Source: Candidatus Omnitrophota bacterium (GTDB lineage Bacteria > Omnitrophota > Gorgyraeia > S143-82). From it: a stretch of DNA of 16,359 bases. The stretch spans positions 1 through 16,359 of the forward strand of contig JAMOOT010000064.1 in NCBI GenBank assembly GCA_027065215.1, given 5' to 3'. Shown piece after piece: positions 1 to 6,809 of the stretch; the first letter of the stretch is position 1, and each line of letters opens with the position of its first letter. Position numbers and translations under genes: made by a program. The notes below the pieces were generated by a model. The model was given only the letters and a program-made list of their open reading frames with translations. It did not search any database and was not told the origin of the DNA.

Positions 1-434
1 TTGGGGGAGAGGTATTTTTAATAAGACAGGTGGCAAAATTGAAAGTGGAAGTTATAGGGCATAATATAGAGACAGTCCCCAATCTTTATCCTATTATCCG
101 TCCACAAGCTGATTATTATCGGAGCCTTCAGGTCCTTAAAGAATTGGCTTCGGTTAGCTCAGGTATAGTAAAGAGTTCAGTAATGGTTGGATTAGGTGAG
201 GAGGAAAAAGAATTGATAGAGCTCTTTAGGGATTTGAGAAAAGTGGGTGTAAGTGCGTTATGTATTGGCCAATATTTGTCTCCAGAGAAGGGTTCTTATC
301 CGGTGCAAAGGTATTATAATGATGAAGAATTTAATCGGTTGGGAGATATTGCCCGGGATATAGGTTTTGAGTTTGTCTGGTCTGGGCCATTGGTTAGAAG
401 TAGTTTTGTGGGGGAGGAATTATATGGCTTATAG
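1..434 (+). CDS. lipA: Lipoyl synthase, C-terminal part (5' end outside window)
   Basis: LipA is a radical-SAM iron-sulfur enzyme that inserts two sulfur atoms into protein-bound octanoyl groups to make lipoyl cofactors. The frame is open from base 3 with no stop upstream, so the gene begins before the window and only about the last 143 residues are present. The radical-SAM CxxxCxxC motif is therefore not visible. Recognised family signatures, in order, are HNIETVP, the RPQADYYRSL stretch, KSSVMVGLGE, IGQYLSP with PVQRYY just after it, and the C-terminal GPLVRSSF containing the conserved RSS that contacts the auxiliary cluster in this family. The stop at 432-434 overlaps the start of the next gene by 11 nt, suggesting translational coupling. 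The apparent start at base 30 (GTG) is internal to the domain and is not the real start. Confidence 0.93.
   Translation, partial: GGEVFLIRQVAKLKVEVIGHNIETVPNLYPIIRPQADYYRSLQVLKELASVSSGIVKSSVMVGLGEEEKELIELFRDLRKVGVSALCIGQYLSPEKGSYPVQRYYNDEEFNRLGDIARDIGFEFVWSGPLVRSSFVGEELYGL
411..417 (+). promoter_or_regulatory. Ribosome binding site that fixes the pilM-like start
   Basis: GGGGAGG ends 6 nt before the ATG at 424. It decides in favour of that start over an in-frame start 57 nt upstream inside lipA. The protein from 424 begins MAYRICVDIS, which places the first actin-fold phosphate motif at the very N-terminus, as expected for PilM. Confidence 0.7.
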
Positions 435-1404
435 AATATGCGTTGATATAAGTTCCTCTGCTATTAAGGCCTTGATAGGACAGCATCGAGGAAATAGGTT
501 TATAGTAGAAGATTTTTATATTCAGCCCTATGATTCCCGATTTAACTCAGATAGACACCTTTCAGTTGCTCTAAAGGAATTATTGTGGGAAATGGACTTA
601 AGGGGCGGATATTTGCATGTTGCTATATCCAGTGCCTATGCCATTTTTCGCTATGCGATGTTTCCGGACGTTGAAGTAAGGGATTTGGAGACTGTTTTGG
701 CATGTGAGGGGAAGAAATATCTCCCTGATAAAAAATCAGATGTTATTCTTCAAGGAATGCCCTTCCAGGCAAAAGGGAAATTAAAAGAACCAATTTTATT
801 GGTAGGAGTGGACAGAGATTATTTAGAAAAAGTGGATCATATGATACGGGAAGTGGGATTTCGCACCAGATTTGTATCAGTGGATTCATTAATATTGGCT
901 AATCTGATTTCCTATATGAATCCATTTTTTTCCTCTCCTGTATGTGTAGTGGATATAGGTTATCGATTGACAAAAATAATGATACTTAAAGAAGACAAGA
1001 TAGTGTTTATCCGTTCAGCGAAAGTGGGGAGTTTTGATATCGACCTTCTTATACATGAGCGATTGGACGTGGCATTGGAAGCGGCTGAGGCAATCAAAAA
1101 AGGGGAGAATGCCATAGCCGATGTTATATCCCTTTCCAATAGGATATTGAATTATCTCTGCGATGAAATTTACATATCGATCGATTTCTATGAGAGCCAG
1201 TTTGGTGAGGTTCCGGAGAGGATGTTTATTACTGGAGGGGGAGCGAAGATGAAAGGGTTAGTTGAAGTTTTATCTGAGAAACTTGGGTTAGAGGTGTTCC
1301 TCTTTCATTTGCCAGAATCCAAAATTTTATGTTACAGCAGCAATAAGGATTTTTGGAAATATCAGCAGGAACTTATGGTTGCCGTGGGGTTATTGTTGGT
1401 CTAA
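424..1404 (+). CDS. pilM: PilM-like actin-fold ATPase (type IV pilus / type II secretion platform)
   Basis: PilM is a cytoplasmic actin-like ATP-binding protein that docks onto PilN at the inner-membrane platform of type IV pili. This 326-residue protein shows the expected layout: phosphate-1 motif VDISSSAIK (residues 7-15), a VLACEGKKYLP segment (91-101) matching the E-x-KYIP region of PilM, VDSLILANLI (153-162), phosphate-2 motif VVDIGYRLTK (175-184), SIDFYESQ (252-259), and the adenosine motif ITGGGAKMKGL (269-279). Length is close to the usual 350 residues. It overlaps lipA by 11 nt and lies 11 nt before folE. No pilN, pilO, pilP or pilQ follows, which is unusual because pilM normally heads that operon. 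A prepilin peptidase gene lies about 5.4 kb downstream. It could be a diverged PilM paralogue or another ASKHA-fold protein. The family is fairly sure; the pilus role is inferred. Confidence 0.78.
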   Translation: MAYRICVDISSSAIKALIGQHRGNRFIVEDFYIQPYDSRFNSDRHLSVALKELLWEMDLRGGYLHVAISSAYAIFRYAMFPDVEVRDLETVLACEGKKYLPDKKSDVILQGMPFQAKGKLKEPILLVGVDRDYLEKVDHMIREVGFRTRFVSVDSLILANLISYMNPFFSSPVCVVDIGYRLTKIMILKEDKIVFIRSAKVGSFDIDLLIHERLDVALEAAEAIKKGENAIADVISLSNRILNYLCDEIYISIDFYESQFGEVPERMFITGGGAKMKGLVEVLSEKLGLEVFLFHLPESKILCYSSNKDFWKYQQELMVAVGLLLV

Positions 1405-1415
1405 AATGAAGTACT

Positions 1416-1982
1416 ATGTTGGTTGATAAGGAAAGAGTCAAGAAGTTGGTGAAAGAATTGTTAGAGGCGATAGGGGAAGACCCAACGCGTCCTGATTTGG
1501 TTCGCACCCCTGAACGAATAGCAGATTTGTATTCTGAACTACTCTCTGGTATGGAAAAAGATCCAGAGGAAGAATTGATAGTAGCATTAGAAGAAAAACA
1601 CGATGAAATAGTCCTTTTAAAGGATATTAGTTTTTATTCTCTTTGTGAACACCACCTGCTCCCGTTTTTTGGGAAAGTCCATATTGCCTATTTGCCCAAA
1701 CATGGCAAGATAACTGGATTGAGTAAATTGGTTAAGGTTGTTGAGATACTTTCTCGTAGATTGCAGGTCCAGGAACGTATGACCACACAGATAGCGGAGG
1801 CTATATTGCGCCGTTTAGAGCCTTTAGGGGTTATGGTTGTAGTTGAGGCAGAACACCTATGTATGAGTATGCGAGGGGTTAATAAACCAGGAGCCAAGGT
1901 TATAACCAGTGCAGTTCGTGGCATATTTCGGGAGAATGCTAAAACAAGGAACGAAGTTCTAAGTCTCTTATTAAGGGGGTAG
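1416..1982 (+). CDS. folE: GTP cyclohydrolase I
   Basis: This enzyme converts GTP to 7,8-dihydroneopterin triphosphate, the first step of folate (and, in some bacteria, queuosine) synthesis. At 188 residues it has normal family length. It carries the N-terminal signature DPTRPDLVRTPER (22-34) and zinc-site residues in SLCEHHLLPFFG: C77 and H80, with H79 between them. The third zinc ligand is C149 in EHLCMSMRGV. GLSKLVKVVEILSRRLQVQERMT (101-123) is the classic substrate-pocket segment. The ATG at 1416 has only a weak upstream purine stretch, which may mean coupling to pilM, whose stop lies 11 nt upstream. cvpA follows after 3 nt. Along with thyX downstream it belongs to folate/one-carbon metabolism, though the two genes are probably in separate transcription units. 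Confidence 0.96.
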   Translation: MLVDKERVKKLVKELLEAIGEDPTRPDLVRTPERIADLYSELLSGMEKDPEEELIVALEEKHDEIVLLKDISFYSLCEHHLLPFFGKVHIAYLPKHGKITGLSKLVKVVEILSRRLQVQERMTTQIAEAILRRLEPLGVMVVVEAEHLCMSMRGVNKPGAKVITSAVRGIFRENAKTRNEVLSLLLRG

Positions 1983-1985
1983 GCT

Positions 1986-2558
1986 ATGTTGAAGGTTGTT
2001 CTGGATGTTTTTTGCGTCTTTTTAATATTGATATCGGCATTTAGTGTGTTACGGAGAGGTTTTTTAGTATCTATTTATAATCTTGTCGCAATGGGAATCA
2101 TAGTGTTGTCAGTTTTGCAGATATATCCGAAGTTTACGGATATAGTCAAAGTAAGGATTCCGGTTTTGCCATCAGGGTTTGGAGATTTTGTTAGTGTGGG
2201 AATTCTATTTATAGGATTTATGATGATTGCCCGGCTTTTGAGAGAATTGCTTGTATTCTTCATAGTTATGCCTGAACCGGCTGGTTTGGAGAGGTTCGTT
2301 GCTATGTTATTAGGGGCTATTACAGGGATTATGTCCGCCTCAATGTTTATGTTTTGGCTATACATTTCCCCATGGGATTCTGTAATATCTGCCATAGAAG
2401 AAGGTCGTCTTTCCAGATATCTATATATCCTTCCAGCGAAAGGTTATACCTTCTTTTGCGACACCTTGATAAGGCCTTATTTCAAGGGTAAATTCACCCC
2501 CAATCATCTTGTCTATTTAGAAGGGGAAGGCAAACGCATTGGAGGGAAGAAACATTAA
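1986..2558 (+). CDS. CvpA-family-like integral membrane protein
   Basis: The 190-residue protein has about four hydrophobic segments (roughly 5-22, 30-46, 68-92 and 103-127). It has an N-terminal LRRGFLVSIYNLV stretch and a central GLERFVAMLLGAITGIM stretch. The first resembles the G-xx-RGF and the second the N-RxLGxxxGxxxG signature of CvpA proteins. CvpA is an inner-membrane protein first linked to colicin V production and later to envelope and bile-salt tolerance; its biochemical role is unclear. The ATG is preceded by a strong site, AAGGGGGT, at 1973-1980, and lies 3 nt after the folE stop. The C-terminal 50 residues are polar and basic (ending RIGGKKH), probably cytoplasmic. Assignment rests on pattern and topology, so another small multipass family is possible. 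Confidence 0.62.
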   Translation: MLKVVLDVFCVFLILISAFSVLRRGFLVSIYNLVAMGIIVLSVLQIYPKFTDIVKVRIPVLPSGFGDFVSVGILFIGFMMIARLLRELLVFFIVMPEPAGLERFVAMLLGAITGIMSASMFMFWLYISPWDSVISAIEEGRLSRYLYILPAKGYTFFCDTLIRPYFKGKFTPNHLVYLEGEGKRIGGKKH

Positions 2559-2593
2559 CAGATGTTGACCTAACACTTTTATTTACTTTAAGT

Positions 2594-2621
2594 TTGAAGT
2601 ATAATTAACATCGAATATAGA
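2594..2621 (+). promoter_or_regulatory. Possible sigma70-type promoter for the 2664-7596 gene run
   Basis: The 105-nt gap between the cvpA-like gene and the coiled-coil gene holds a perfect TATAAT at 2600-2605, but no good -35 lies 16-18 nt before it. A TTGACC at 2565-2570 is 29 nt away, which is too far. An alternative pairing is TTGAAG (2594-2599) with TATAGA (2616-2621) at 16-nt spacing. A transcription start here would explain the gap, but the evidence is only consensus matching in AT-rich DNA. Confidence 0.3.
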
Positions 2622-2649
2622 GTATCTTTGGGGGTGGGGATTTATTGGC

Positions 2650-2657
2650 AAAGGAGG
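2650..2657 (+). promoter_or_regulatory. Ribosome binding site for the coiled-coil gene
   Basis: AAAGGAGG ends 6 nt before ATG 2664. It is the strongest site in the gap and argues against a TTG start at 2628, which has no such site and would add 12 residues ahead of the membrane anchor. Confidence 0.7.
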
Positions 2658-2663
2658 CTTGAG

Positions 2664-3413
2664 ATGTGGCGGGGCGTTATGATATTTCTCTCTTTTGTTT
2701 TGCTCTTGACCGGGTGGGGATTGTATTTTTATCAGCGTTCAGTTAATAAAATGTATGAGGAGTATCTTTTGGATGAGCATATAGTAGCAAGAGGGAATTC
2801 TGCTAACTCAAATAAAGGTGAGCAGATCAAGGAAGAGATGGTAGGGGCAAGTTCTAAACGAGAAAAAGAAGAGAAAGTTGTAACAGAAGGGCCAAAATCA
2901 GGTGTTGATCCCCATCAGTTTGAGGTTTTAATGGCGGAAAAAGAGGAATTGAATCAAAAATATAACCAGTTGCTAAATAGGATTGAAAAAATCGAGAAGG
3001 TATATAACCAAATTTCTGAAGAAAATAAAAAGTTAAAGACAGAGATTCAAAAGAAAGACAAGAAAATAGCCATTTTGAATAGTCAACTGTCAAGAGTAAT
3101 AACGGCTAAACAAAGCATCGAAATAAAACTTCAGAGTATGGAGGGGGAGGTTAACGCGGTTAGATTAGAAAATAAAGTATTAAAGGCAAAAGTTGCAGAA
3201 TTGAATAGTGTTTTGAATTCTATGGATAAATTAAAACAGGCAATGCGAGATCTAAAGTTAAAAATGTACTTTGAGCGGAAACGTAAAAAAGAAGAAGCAC
3301 GAAAGCACATTGTTGGCAATCGCGGATATATAATCTTGAATGGCAGGCCTACATTAGGTGCATTAGGGAAAAAACATCAATCAGCAGTTGAGGTTATACC
3401 GGTCTTTGACTGA
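2664..3413 (+). CDS. Membrane-anchored coiled-coil protein of unknown function
   Basis: I do not recognise a named family. The 249-residue protein starts with a short hydrophobic anchor (about residues 6-23, MIFLSFVLLLTGWGLYFY) with basic residues soon after. A polar, glycine- and charge-rich linker follows (about 35-80), then a long heptad-like coiled coil from about 85 to 205, rich in K, E, L, I and Q. The C-terminal tail contains GNRGYIILNGRPTLG and ends VEVIPVFD. The topology is ambiguous: the coiled coil may be cytoplasmic or periplasmic. It shares a 1-nt overlap (TGATG) with the DUF212 gene and is two genes upstream of a LysM/L,D-transpeptidase, so an envelope scaffolding role is conceivable but unproven. 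The start at 2664 is chosen for its AAAGGAGG site. Confidence 0.75.
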   Translation: MWRGVMIFLSFVLLLTGWGLYFYQRSVNKMYEEYLLDEHIVARGNSANSNKGEQIKEEMVGASSKREKEEKVVTEGPKSGVDPHQFEVLMAEKEELNQKYNQLLNRIEKIEKVYNQISEENKKLKTEIQKKDKKIAILNSQLSRVITAKQSIEIKLQSMEGEVNAVRLENKVLKAKVAELNSVLNSMDKLKQAMRDLKLKMYFERKRKKEEARKHIVGNRGYIILNGRPTLGALGKKHQSAVEVIPVFD

Positions 3414-3877
3414 TGGAAGAGTTTTTTCACGAGTTTTTACATAATAAAGTGTTTTGGATTGCTTTTGTTGGCTGGGCAGTTGGGCAGGGGCTCAAGATTT
3501 TATTTGGTATTATACGCGAACGCCGGTTTGATTTCCGTTGGTTTGTTGGAACGGGTGGGATGCCAAGTGCCCATTCTTCGGGGGTTTCTGCCTTTGCGAC
3601 CGCTGTAGGGCTTAAACACGGATGGTCGTCCACTTTCTTTGCAATAGCCTTTGTTGTTGCTGTGATTACGATGTTTGATGCCCAAGGAGTCCGTCGGGCA
3701 GCAGGGAAACAGGCAGCAGTTTTGAATAAAATAGTCGATGAATTGTATCTACATGGTAAGATATCAGAGGGAAGGATGTGGGAGTTATTGGGACATACTC
3801 GGTTTGAGGTATTTGTTGGCTTTATTATTGGTGTAAGCACTGCCCTAATACTGGGGCATTACTGGGGGGTGAATTAA
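3413..3877 (+). CDS. DUF212 / YuiD-type divergent PAP2-like membrane protein
   Basis: This 154-residue protein matches the DUF212 (divergent PAP2) family, typified by Bacillus YuiD. Diagnostic motifs are GTGGMPSAHSSGVSA (46-60), FDAQGVRRAAGKQAAVLN (88-105) and LLGHTRFEVFVGFIIG near the C-terminus. Hydrophobic stretches at about 14-33, 54-66, 73-88 and 131-149 suggest a multipass membrane protein. The family resembles acid phosphatase/vanadium haloperoxidase folds, so a lipid-phosphate phosphatase activity is suspected, but no substrate is established. Its ATG overlaps the preceding stop by 1 nt, and the next gene starts immediately after its stop at 3877, which indicates strong coupling with the coiled-coil gene and the L,D-transpeptidase. 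Confidence 0.9.
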   Translation: MEEFFHEFLHNKVFWIAFVGWAVGQGLKILFGIIRERRFDFRWFVGTGGMPSAHSSGVSAFATAVGLKHGWSSTFFAIAFVVAVITMFDAQGVRRAAGKQAAVLNKIVDELYLHGKISEGRMWELLGHTRFEVFVGFIIGVSTALILGHYWGVN

Positions 3878-4729
3878 ATGAACAGAACACGCTGGATGAT
3901 TATAATTGGAGGCGTGGTTATTTTTCTTGTTATGGTTGGGATGTTGGTTGGTGGACATAAAAAGAAAAAAGATATTAGTGTTAAGCCTCCAGAAACGAGT
4001 GTCCAGTCTCAACAGGGAATAGATTGGGATAAAGAAATACAAGAGGTAAAACAAAAAATTTCTAATGGAGATTACGTTTCAGCCAAAAGATTGACAGAGG
4101 ATTTATTAGATAAGGCCCCTAATCAAGAGGTAATACAGAAACTAAACGAATTGTTACAACAGATAAACTTTCAGATATTAATCAATCCAATACCAGTAGA
4201 AGGCAAAACCGTTGAGTATGAAGTGAAGCCCGGTGATACCCTTTACGGTATTGCCAAAAAATTCGGTACGACCGTAGATTTTATAAAATTGCGCAATCAT
4301 CTTAAGTCGAATATCATAAAACCAGGACAACGGTTAAGCATCTACACTGGCAAATTTTCTATTGTTGTAGATAAATCGCAAAATTTATTGATGCTATATG
4401 CTGATGGAGAGCTGGTCAAGACATACAAAGTCTCCACTGGTAAAAATAATAGCACACCTGAAGGAGAGTTTAAGATAGTTACCAAACTAAAGAATCCGAC
4501 TTTTTTTCACGATGGAAAGGCGATTCCTCCCGGTGACCCAAAGAATATATTAGGGAGTAGGTGGTTAGGATTTGATTATGGGAACGGTTCGTATGGCATT
4601 CATGGGACCACAAGCCCGGAGAGCATTGGCACCTATGAGACCAACGGTTGTGTTAGAATGAAAAATGAGGATGTAGAGGAGTTATATGCATTGGTCCCCG
4701 TGGGCACGCCGGTAAAGGTAGTGAGGTGA
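3878..4729 (+). CDS. LysM-domain L,D-transpeptidase (YkuD fold), membrane anchored
   Basis: L,D-transpeptidases make 3-3 cross-links in peptidoglycan or attach proteins to it, using a catalytic cysteine. The 283-residue protein has an N-terminal membrane anchor (8-24) followed by KKKK, a short helical region (about 49-98) resembling a tetratricopeptide-like helix pair, a LysM domain (about 112-156: YEVKPGDTLYGIAKKFG to IIKPGQRL), and the YkuD catalytic domain (about 160-283). The active site is visible as IHGTT (H242) and TNGCVRM (C258, R260), with TPEGEFKI (193-200) upstream. The start codon abuts the previous stop. The stop overlaps or abuts accA depending on the start chosen there. The LysM domain should bind glycan chains, so the protein acts on the outer side of the cytoplasmic membrane. 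It is intact, with no missing catalytic residue. Confidence 0.95.
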   Translation: MNRTRWMIIIGGVVIFLVMVGMLVGGHKKKKDISVKPPETSVQSQQGIDWDKEIQEVKQKISNGDYVSAKRLTEDLLDKAPNQEVIQKLNELLQQINFQILINPIPVEGKTVEYEVKPGDTLYGIAKKFGTTVDFIKLRNHLKSNIIKPGQRLSIYTGKFSIVVDKSQNLLMLYADGELVKTYKVSTGKNNSTPEGEFKIVTKLKNPTFFHDGKAIPPGDPKNILGSRWLGFDYGNGSYGIHGTTSPESIGTYETNGCVRMKNEDVEELYALVPVGTPVKVVR

Positions 4730-4730
4730 A
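4723..4730 (+). promoter_or_regulatory. Ribosome binding site favouring accA start at 4738
   Basis: GAGGTGAA spans the stop of the L,D-transpeptidase gene and ends 7 nt before ATG 4738. An in-frame GTG at 4726 lies inside this site, so it would need a different, weaker site further upstream. Confidence 0.55.
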
Positions 4731-4737
4731 GAAGAAC

Positions 4738-5712
4738 ATGAAAACTATATTGGATGTAGAAAGACCGATAATAGAATTAGAGCAAAAGATAAGAGAGTTA
4801 AGAGAGTTTTCATCTGAAAAAGACGTTAATCTTAAGTCGGAAATAGAGCAAATGGAGAGACGTCTTGAGGAAATGAAACGCAAGATCTATTCCAATCTTA
4901 CACCTTGGCAGAGGGTCCAATTTGCAAGACATCCTAATCGGCCTTATACATTGGACTATATATCTATGATTATGGAAAGATTTATAGAATTGCATGGAGA
5001 CAGACTTTATGCCGATGACAAGGCTATCGTAGGTGGGATTGCGAGATTTGATGGTGAGCCAGTGATGGTTATAGGACATCAAAAAGGTAGAACTTTAAAA
5101 GAGAATATATATCGGAACTTTGGCTGTGCTCACCCTGAAGGGTACAGAAAAGCAATGCGATTAATGAGATTAGCCGAACGCTCGCATATGCCGATAATAA
5201 TATTTATAGATACCCCTGGGGCCTATCCGGGTATTGGGGCAGAAGAAAGAGGGCAGGCCCATGCCATTGCTGAGAACATACGAGATATGTTTAGCATTGC
5301 AACTCCCATATTAGTCTATGTGATAGGAGAAGGAGGGAGTGGTGGAGCATTGGGGATAGGAGTAGGAGATAAGGTCTCAGTTATGGAGAACGCCTACTAT
5401 TCTGTCATCTCCCCTGAAGGATGCGCTGCTATACTTTGGAAAAGTGATGGAGGGGTTGAAGAGGCAGCAGCCGCCCTTAAGTTAACAGCACAGGACCTCT
5501 TGAACTTCGGCATAATAGATGCGATTGTCCCAGAACCATTAGGAGGGGCCCATAGGCATCCTGAACAGGCTGCCCAAATACTGGCAGACCATATTCGTGC
5601 TGATTTAAAACAAGTTCGGAGTGTGCCAGTACAAGAGTTGATTAGAAAACGCTACGATAAATTTAGAAATATTGGGGCATACGAATATGCGAAAGAAGAC
5701 CCTCAAAGTTGA
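4738..5712 (+). CDS. accA: Acetyl-CoA carboxylase carboxyltransferase subunit alpha
   Basis: AccA pairs with AccD to form the carboxyltransferase that moves CO2 from biotin on AccB to acetyl-CoA, giving malonyl-CoA for fatty acid synthesis. This 324-residue protein has the family's full layout: an N-terminal LDVERPIIELEQKI helix, ARHPNRPYTLDYI, ELHGDR, GHQKGR, NFGCAHPEGYRKAMRLM, IDTPGAYPGIGAEERGQ, and the oxyanion/CoA-binding GEGGSGGALGIGVGD followed by SVISPEGCAAILW. No accD is in the window, so the partner is encoded elsewhere. I chose ATG 4738 because of the GAGGTGAA site; GTG 4726 would add four residues. The 3' end overlaps thyX by 26 nt. Confidence 0.96.
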   Translation: MKTILDVERPIIELEQKIRELREFSSEKDVNLKSEIEQMERRLEEMKRKIYSNLTPWQRVQFARHPNRPYTLDYISMIMERFIELHGDRLYADDKAIVGGIARFDGEPVMVIGHQKGRTLKENIYRNFGCAHPEGYRKAMRLMRLAERSHMPIIIFIDTPGAYPGIGAEERGQAHAIAENIRDMFSIATPILVYVIGEGGSGGALGIGVGDKVSVMENAYYSVISPEGCAAILWKSDGGVEEAAAALKLTAQDLLNFGIIDAIVPEPLGGAHRHPEQAAQILADHIRADLKQVRSVPVQELIRKRYDKFRNIGAYEYAKEDPQS

Positions 5713-6436
5713 GATATTAGCCTATACCCCAAATCCATTAGATGTAATTTATTCAGCCTGTCGTCAGTGTTATTCTCCCTCTTCAGCCATCAGTGTATTT
5801 TGTGATGAAAATGTGCCAAGAGAGAAAAAGATCAGTTTGGTAAAAAAGGTTTTGTCTTCTGGCCATGAAAGTCCATTAGAGCACGTCAGTTTTACCTTTG
5901 CTATTGAGGGAATATCTCGAGCCTGCTCCCACCAATTGGTTAGACACCGACTTGCCTCCTATTCTCAACAGAGTCAGCGATATGTTAGGTTGGAAGATCT
6001 CCCTTTTATTATTCCGCCTATCATCGAGAAAAATGACACTGCTCGGGAGAAGTTTATAGAGGCTATTTCTATACTTGAGAAGACCTATCGCGAGTTGGTA
6101 ACCATACTTGAGAATGAGTATGGCGAGAAAGGAGAGAAGATCCTCCAGGATGCCAGATATATACTTCCCAATGCATGTGAGACCAAGATAGTCGTCACAA
6201 TGAACGCCAGAGAACTTATTCATTTTTTTGAAAACAGATGCTGCAGTAGGGCCCAGTGGGAGATAAGGAATTTGGCCTATCAGATGTTAGAATTAGTTAG
6301 AGGGATACTCCCTGAAATCTTCAACGATATTGAAGCAAAGTGTGCTCGGTTAGGATATTGCCCTGAAGGTCCCTTTACCTGTGGAAAGTATCCCACAAAG
6401 GAGGAGGTCCTAAAGAATGATAGGGAAAAAGCGTAG
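5687..6436 (+). CDS. thyX: Flavin-dependent thymidylate synthase
   Basis: ThyX makes dTMP from dUMP using FAD, NADPH and methylenetetrahydrofolate, releasing tetrahydrofolate rather than dihydrofolate as ThyA does. The signature motif is RHRLASYSQQSQRY (residues 86-99), fitting RHRxxSx(N/S)xxSxRY with Ser in place of the common Asn at position 93. SGHESPLEHVSFTF (58-71) is the conserved FAD/dUMP-site segment, and ARYILPNA and MNARELIHFFENRCC follow. At 249 residues it is of normal length. I prefer ATG 5687, behind a GGGG at 5674-5677; a TTG at 5672 is possible. It begins inside accA and its end overlaps the next gene by 20 nt. A cysteine cluster near the C-terminus (CARLGYCPEGPFTCGK) is seen in many ThyX proteins of anaerobes and thermophiles; that last point is from memory. 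Confidence 0.96.
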   Translation: MRKKTLKVEILAYTPNPLDVIYSACRQCYSPSSAISVFCDENVPREKKISLVKKVLSSGHESPLEHVSFTFAIEGISRACSHQLVRHRLASYSQQSQRYVRLEDLPFIIPPIIEKNDTAREKFIEAISILEKTYRELVTILENEYGEKGEKILQDARYILPNACETKIVVTMNARELIHFFENRCCSRAQWEIRNLAYQMLELVRGILPEIFNDIEAKCARLGYCPEGPFTCGKYPTKEEVLKNDREKA

Positions 6437-6809
6437 AGGCCCTTCTAAATTAGGGGCAGTTGGTTTGAGCCTTATCTGTCCCGGATTAGGACACCTTTAT
6501 CTAAAACAGTGGCTAAAGGCAGCAATATTTTTTGGAATAACAGTTGTCTCTCTCTGGAAGATAAGTGAACCTATGCGTATTGTCTGGAAGATATATCAGG
6601 CTGCTTATCCTGTAGTTTTGAACAGTATTCAGTCAGGAGACCTTCCGGATATTACCTTAGATGTGGAATGGATGGGAATGATAAGGACCACCATCTTATG
6701 GGGCCTGATATTTACCATCATTTTCTTTTGGGCGCTAATAGATGCCTACATTTCAGCTAATAGGCTTCAGAAAAAGATACAAGAGGAGCAAGGCGATGAT
6801 AATACCTGA
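6417..6809 (+). CDS. Small multipass membrane protein of unknown function
   Basis: This 130-residue protein has a basic N-terminus (GKKRRGPSK), a hydrophobic stretch with the motif LSLICPGLGHLYLKQWLKAAIFFG (about 18-41), and a second hydrophobic stretch near 92-115 ending in ALIDAYISANRLQKK. The PGLGHLY-(x)-QW-KA pattern recalls TM2-like and DUF5683-type membrane proteins, where a G-x-G-H-x-Y turn joins two helices, but I cannot name a family with certainty. The start has an excellent site (AAGGAGGAGG, 6398-6407, 9 nt before ATG 6417). It lies between thyX and the prepilin peptidase gene and overlaps both, so it is surely translated. It may assist pilin export or processing, but position is the only evidence. 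Confidence 0.72.
   Translation: MIGKKRRGPSKLGAVGLSLICPGLGHLYLKQWLKAAIFFGITVVSLWKISEPMRIVWKIYQAAYPVVLNSIQSGDLPDITLDVEWMGMIRTTILWGLIFTIIFFWALIDAYISANRLQKKIQEEQGDDNT

Noticed and set aside
367..423. Upstream in-frame start for the pilM-like gene
   Set aside because: It would overlap lipA by 68 nt and put 19 unrelated residues before the actin-fold motif; the ATG at 424 has a clear ribosome site.
2551..2566. Inverted repeat AACAT / ATGTT after the cvpA-like gene as a terminator
   Set aside because: The stem is only 5 bp, mostly A-T, and lacks an immediate T-run, so it is not a convincing intrinsic terminator.
2628..2663. TTG start adding 12 residues to the coiled-coil protein
   Set aside because: It has no ribosome site, while ATG 2664 has AAAGGAGG at ideal spacing and places the membrane anchor at the N-terminus.
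4611..4671. Catalytic motif TNGC in the L,D-transpeptidase as a defective active site
   Set aside because: The family motif allows Ser or Thr at the first position and variable residues at the second; the H242, C258 and R260 needed are present.
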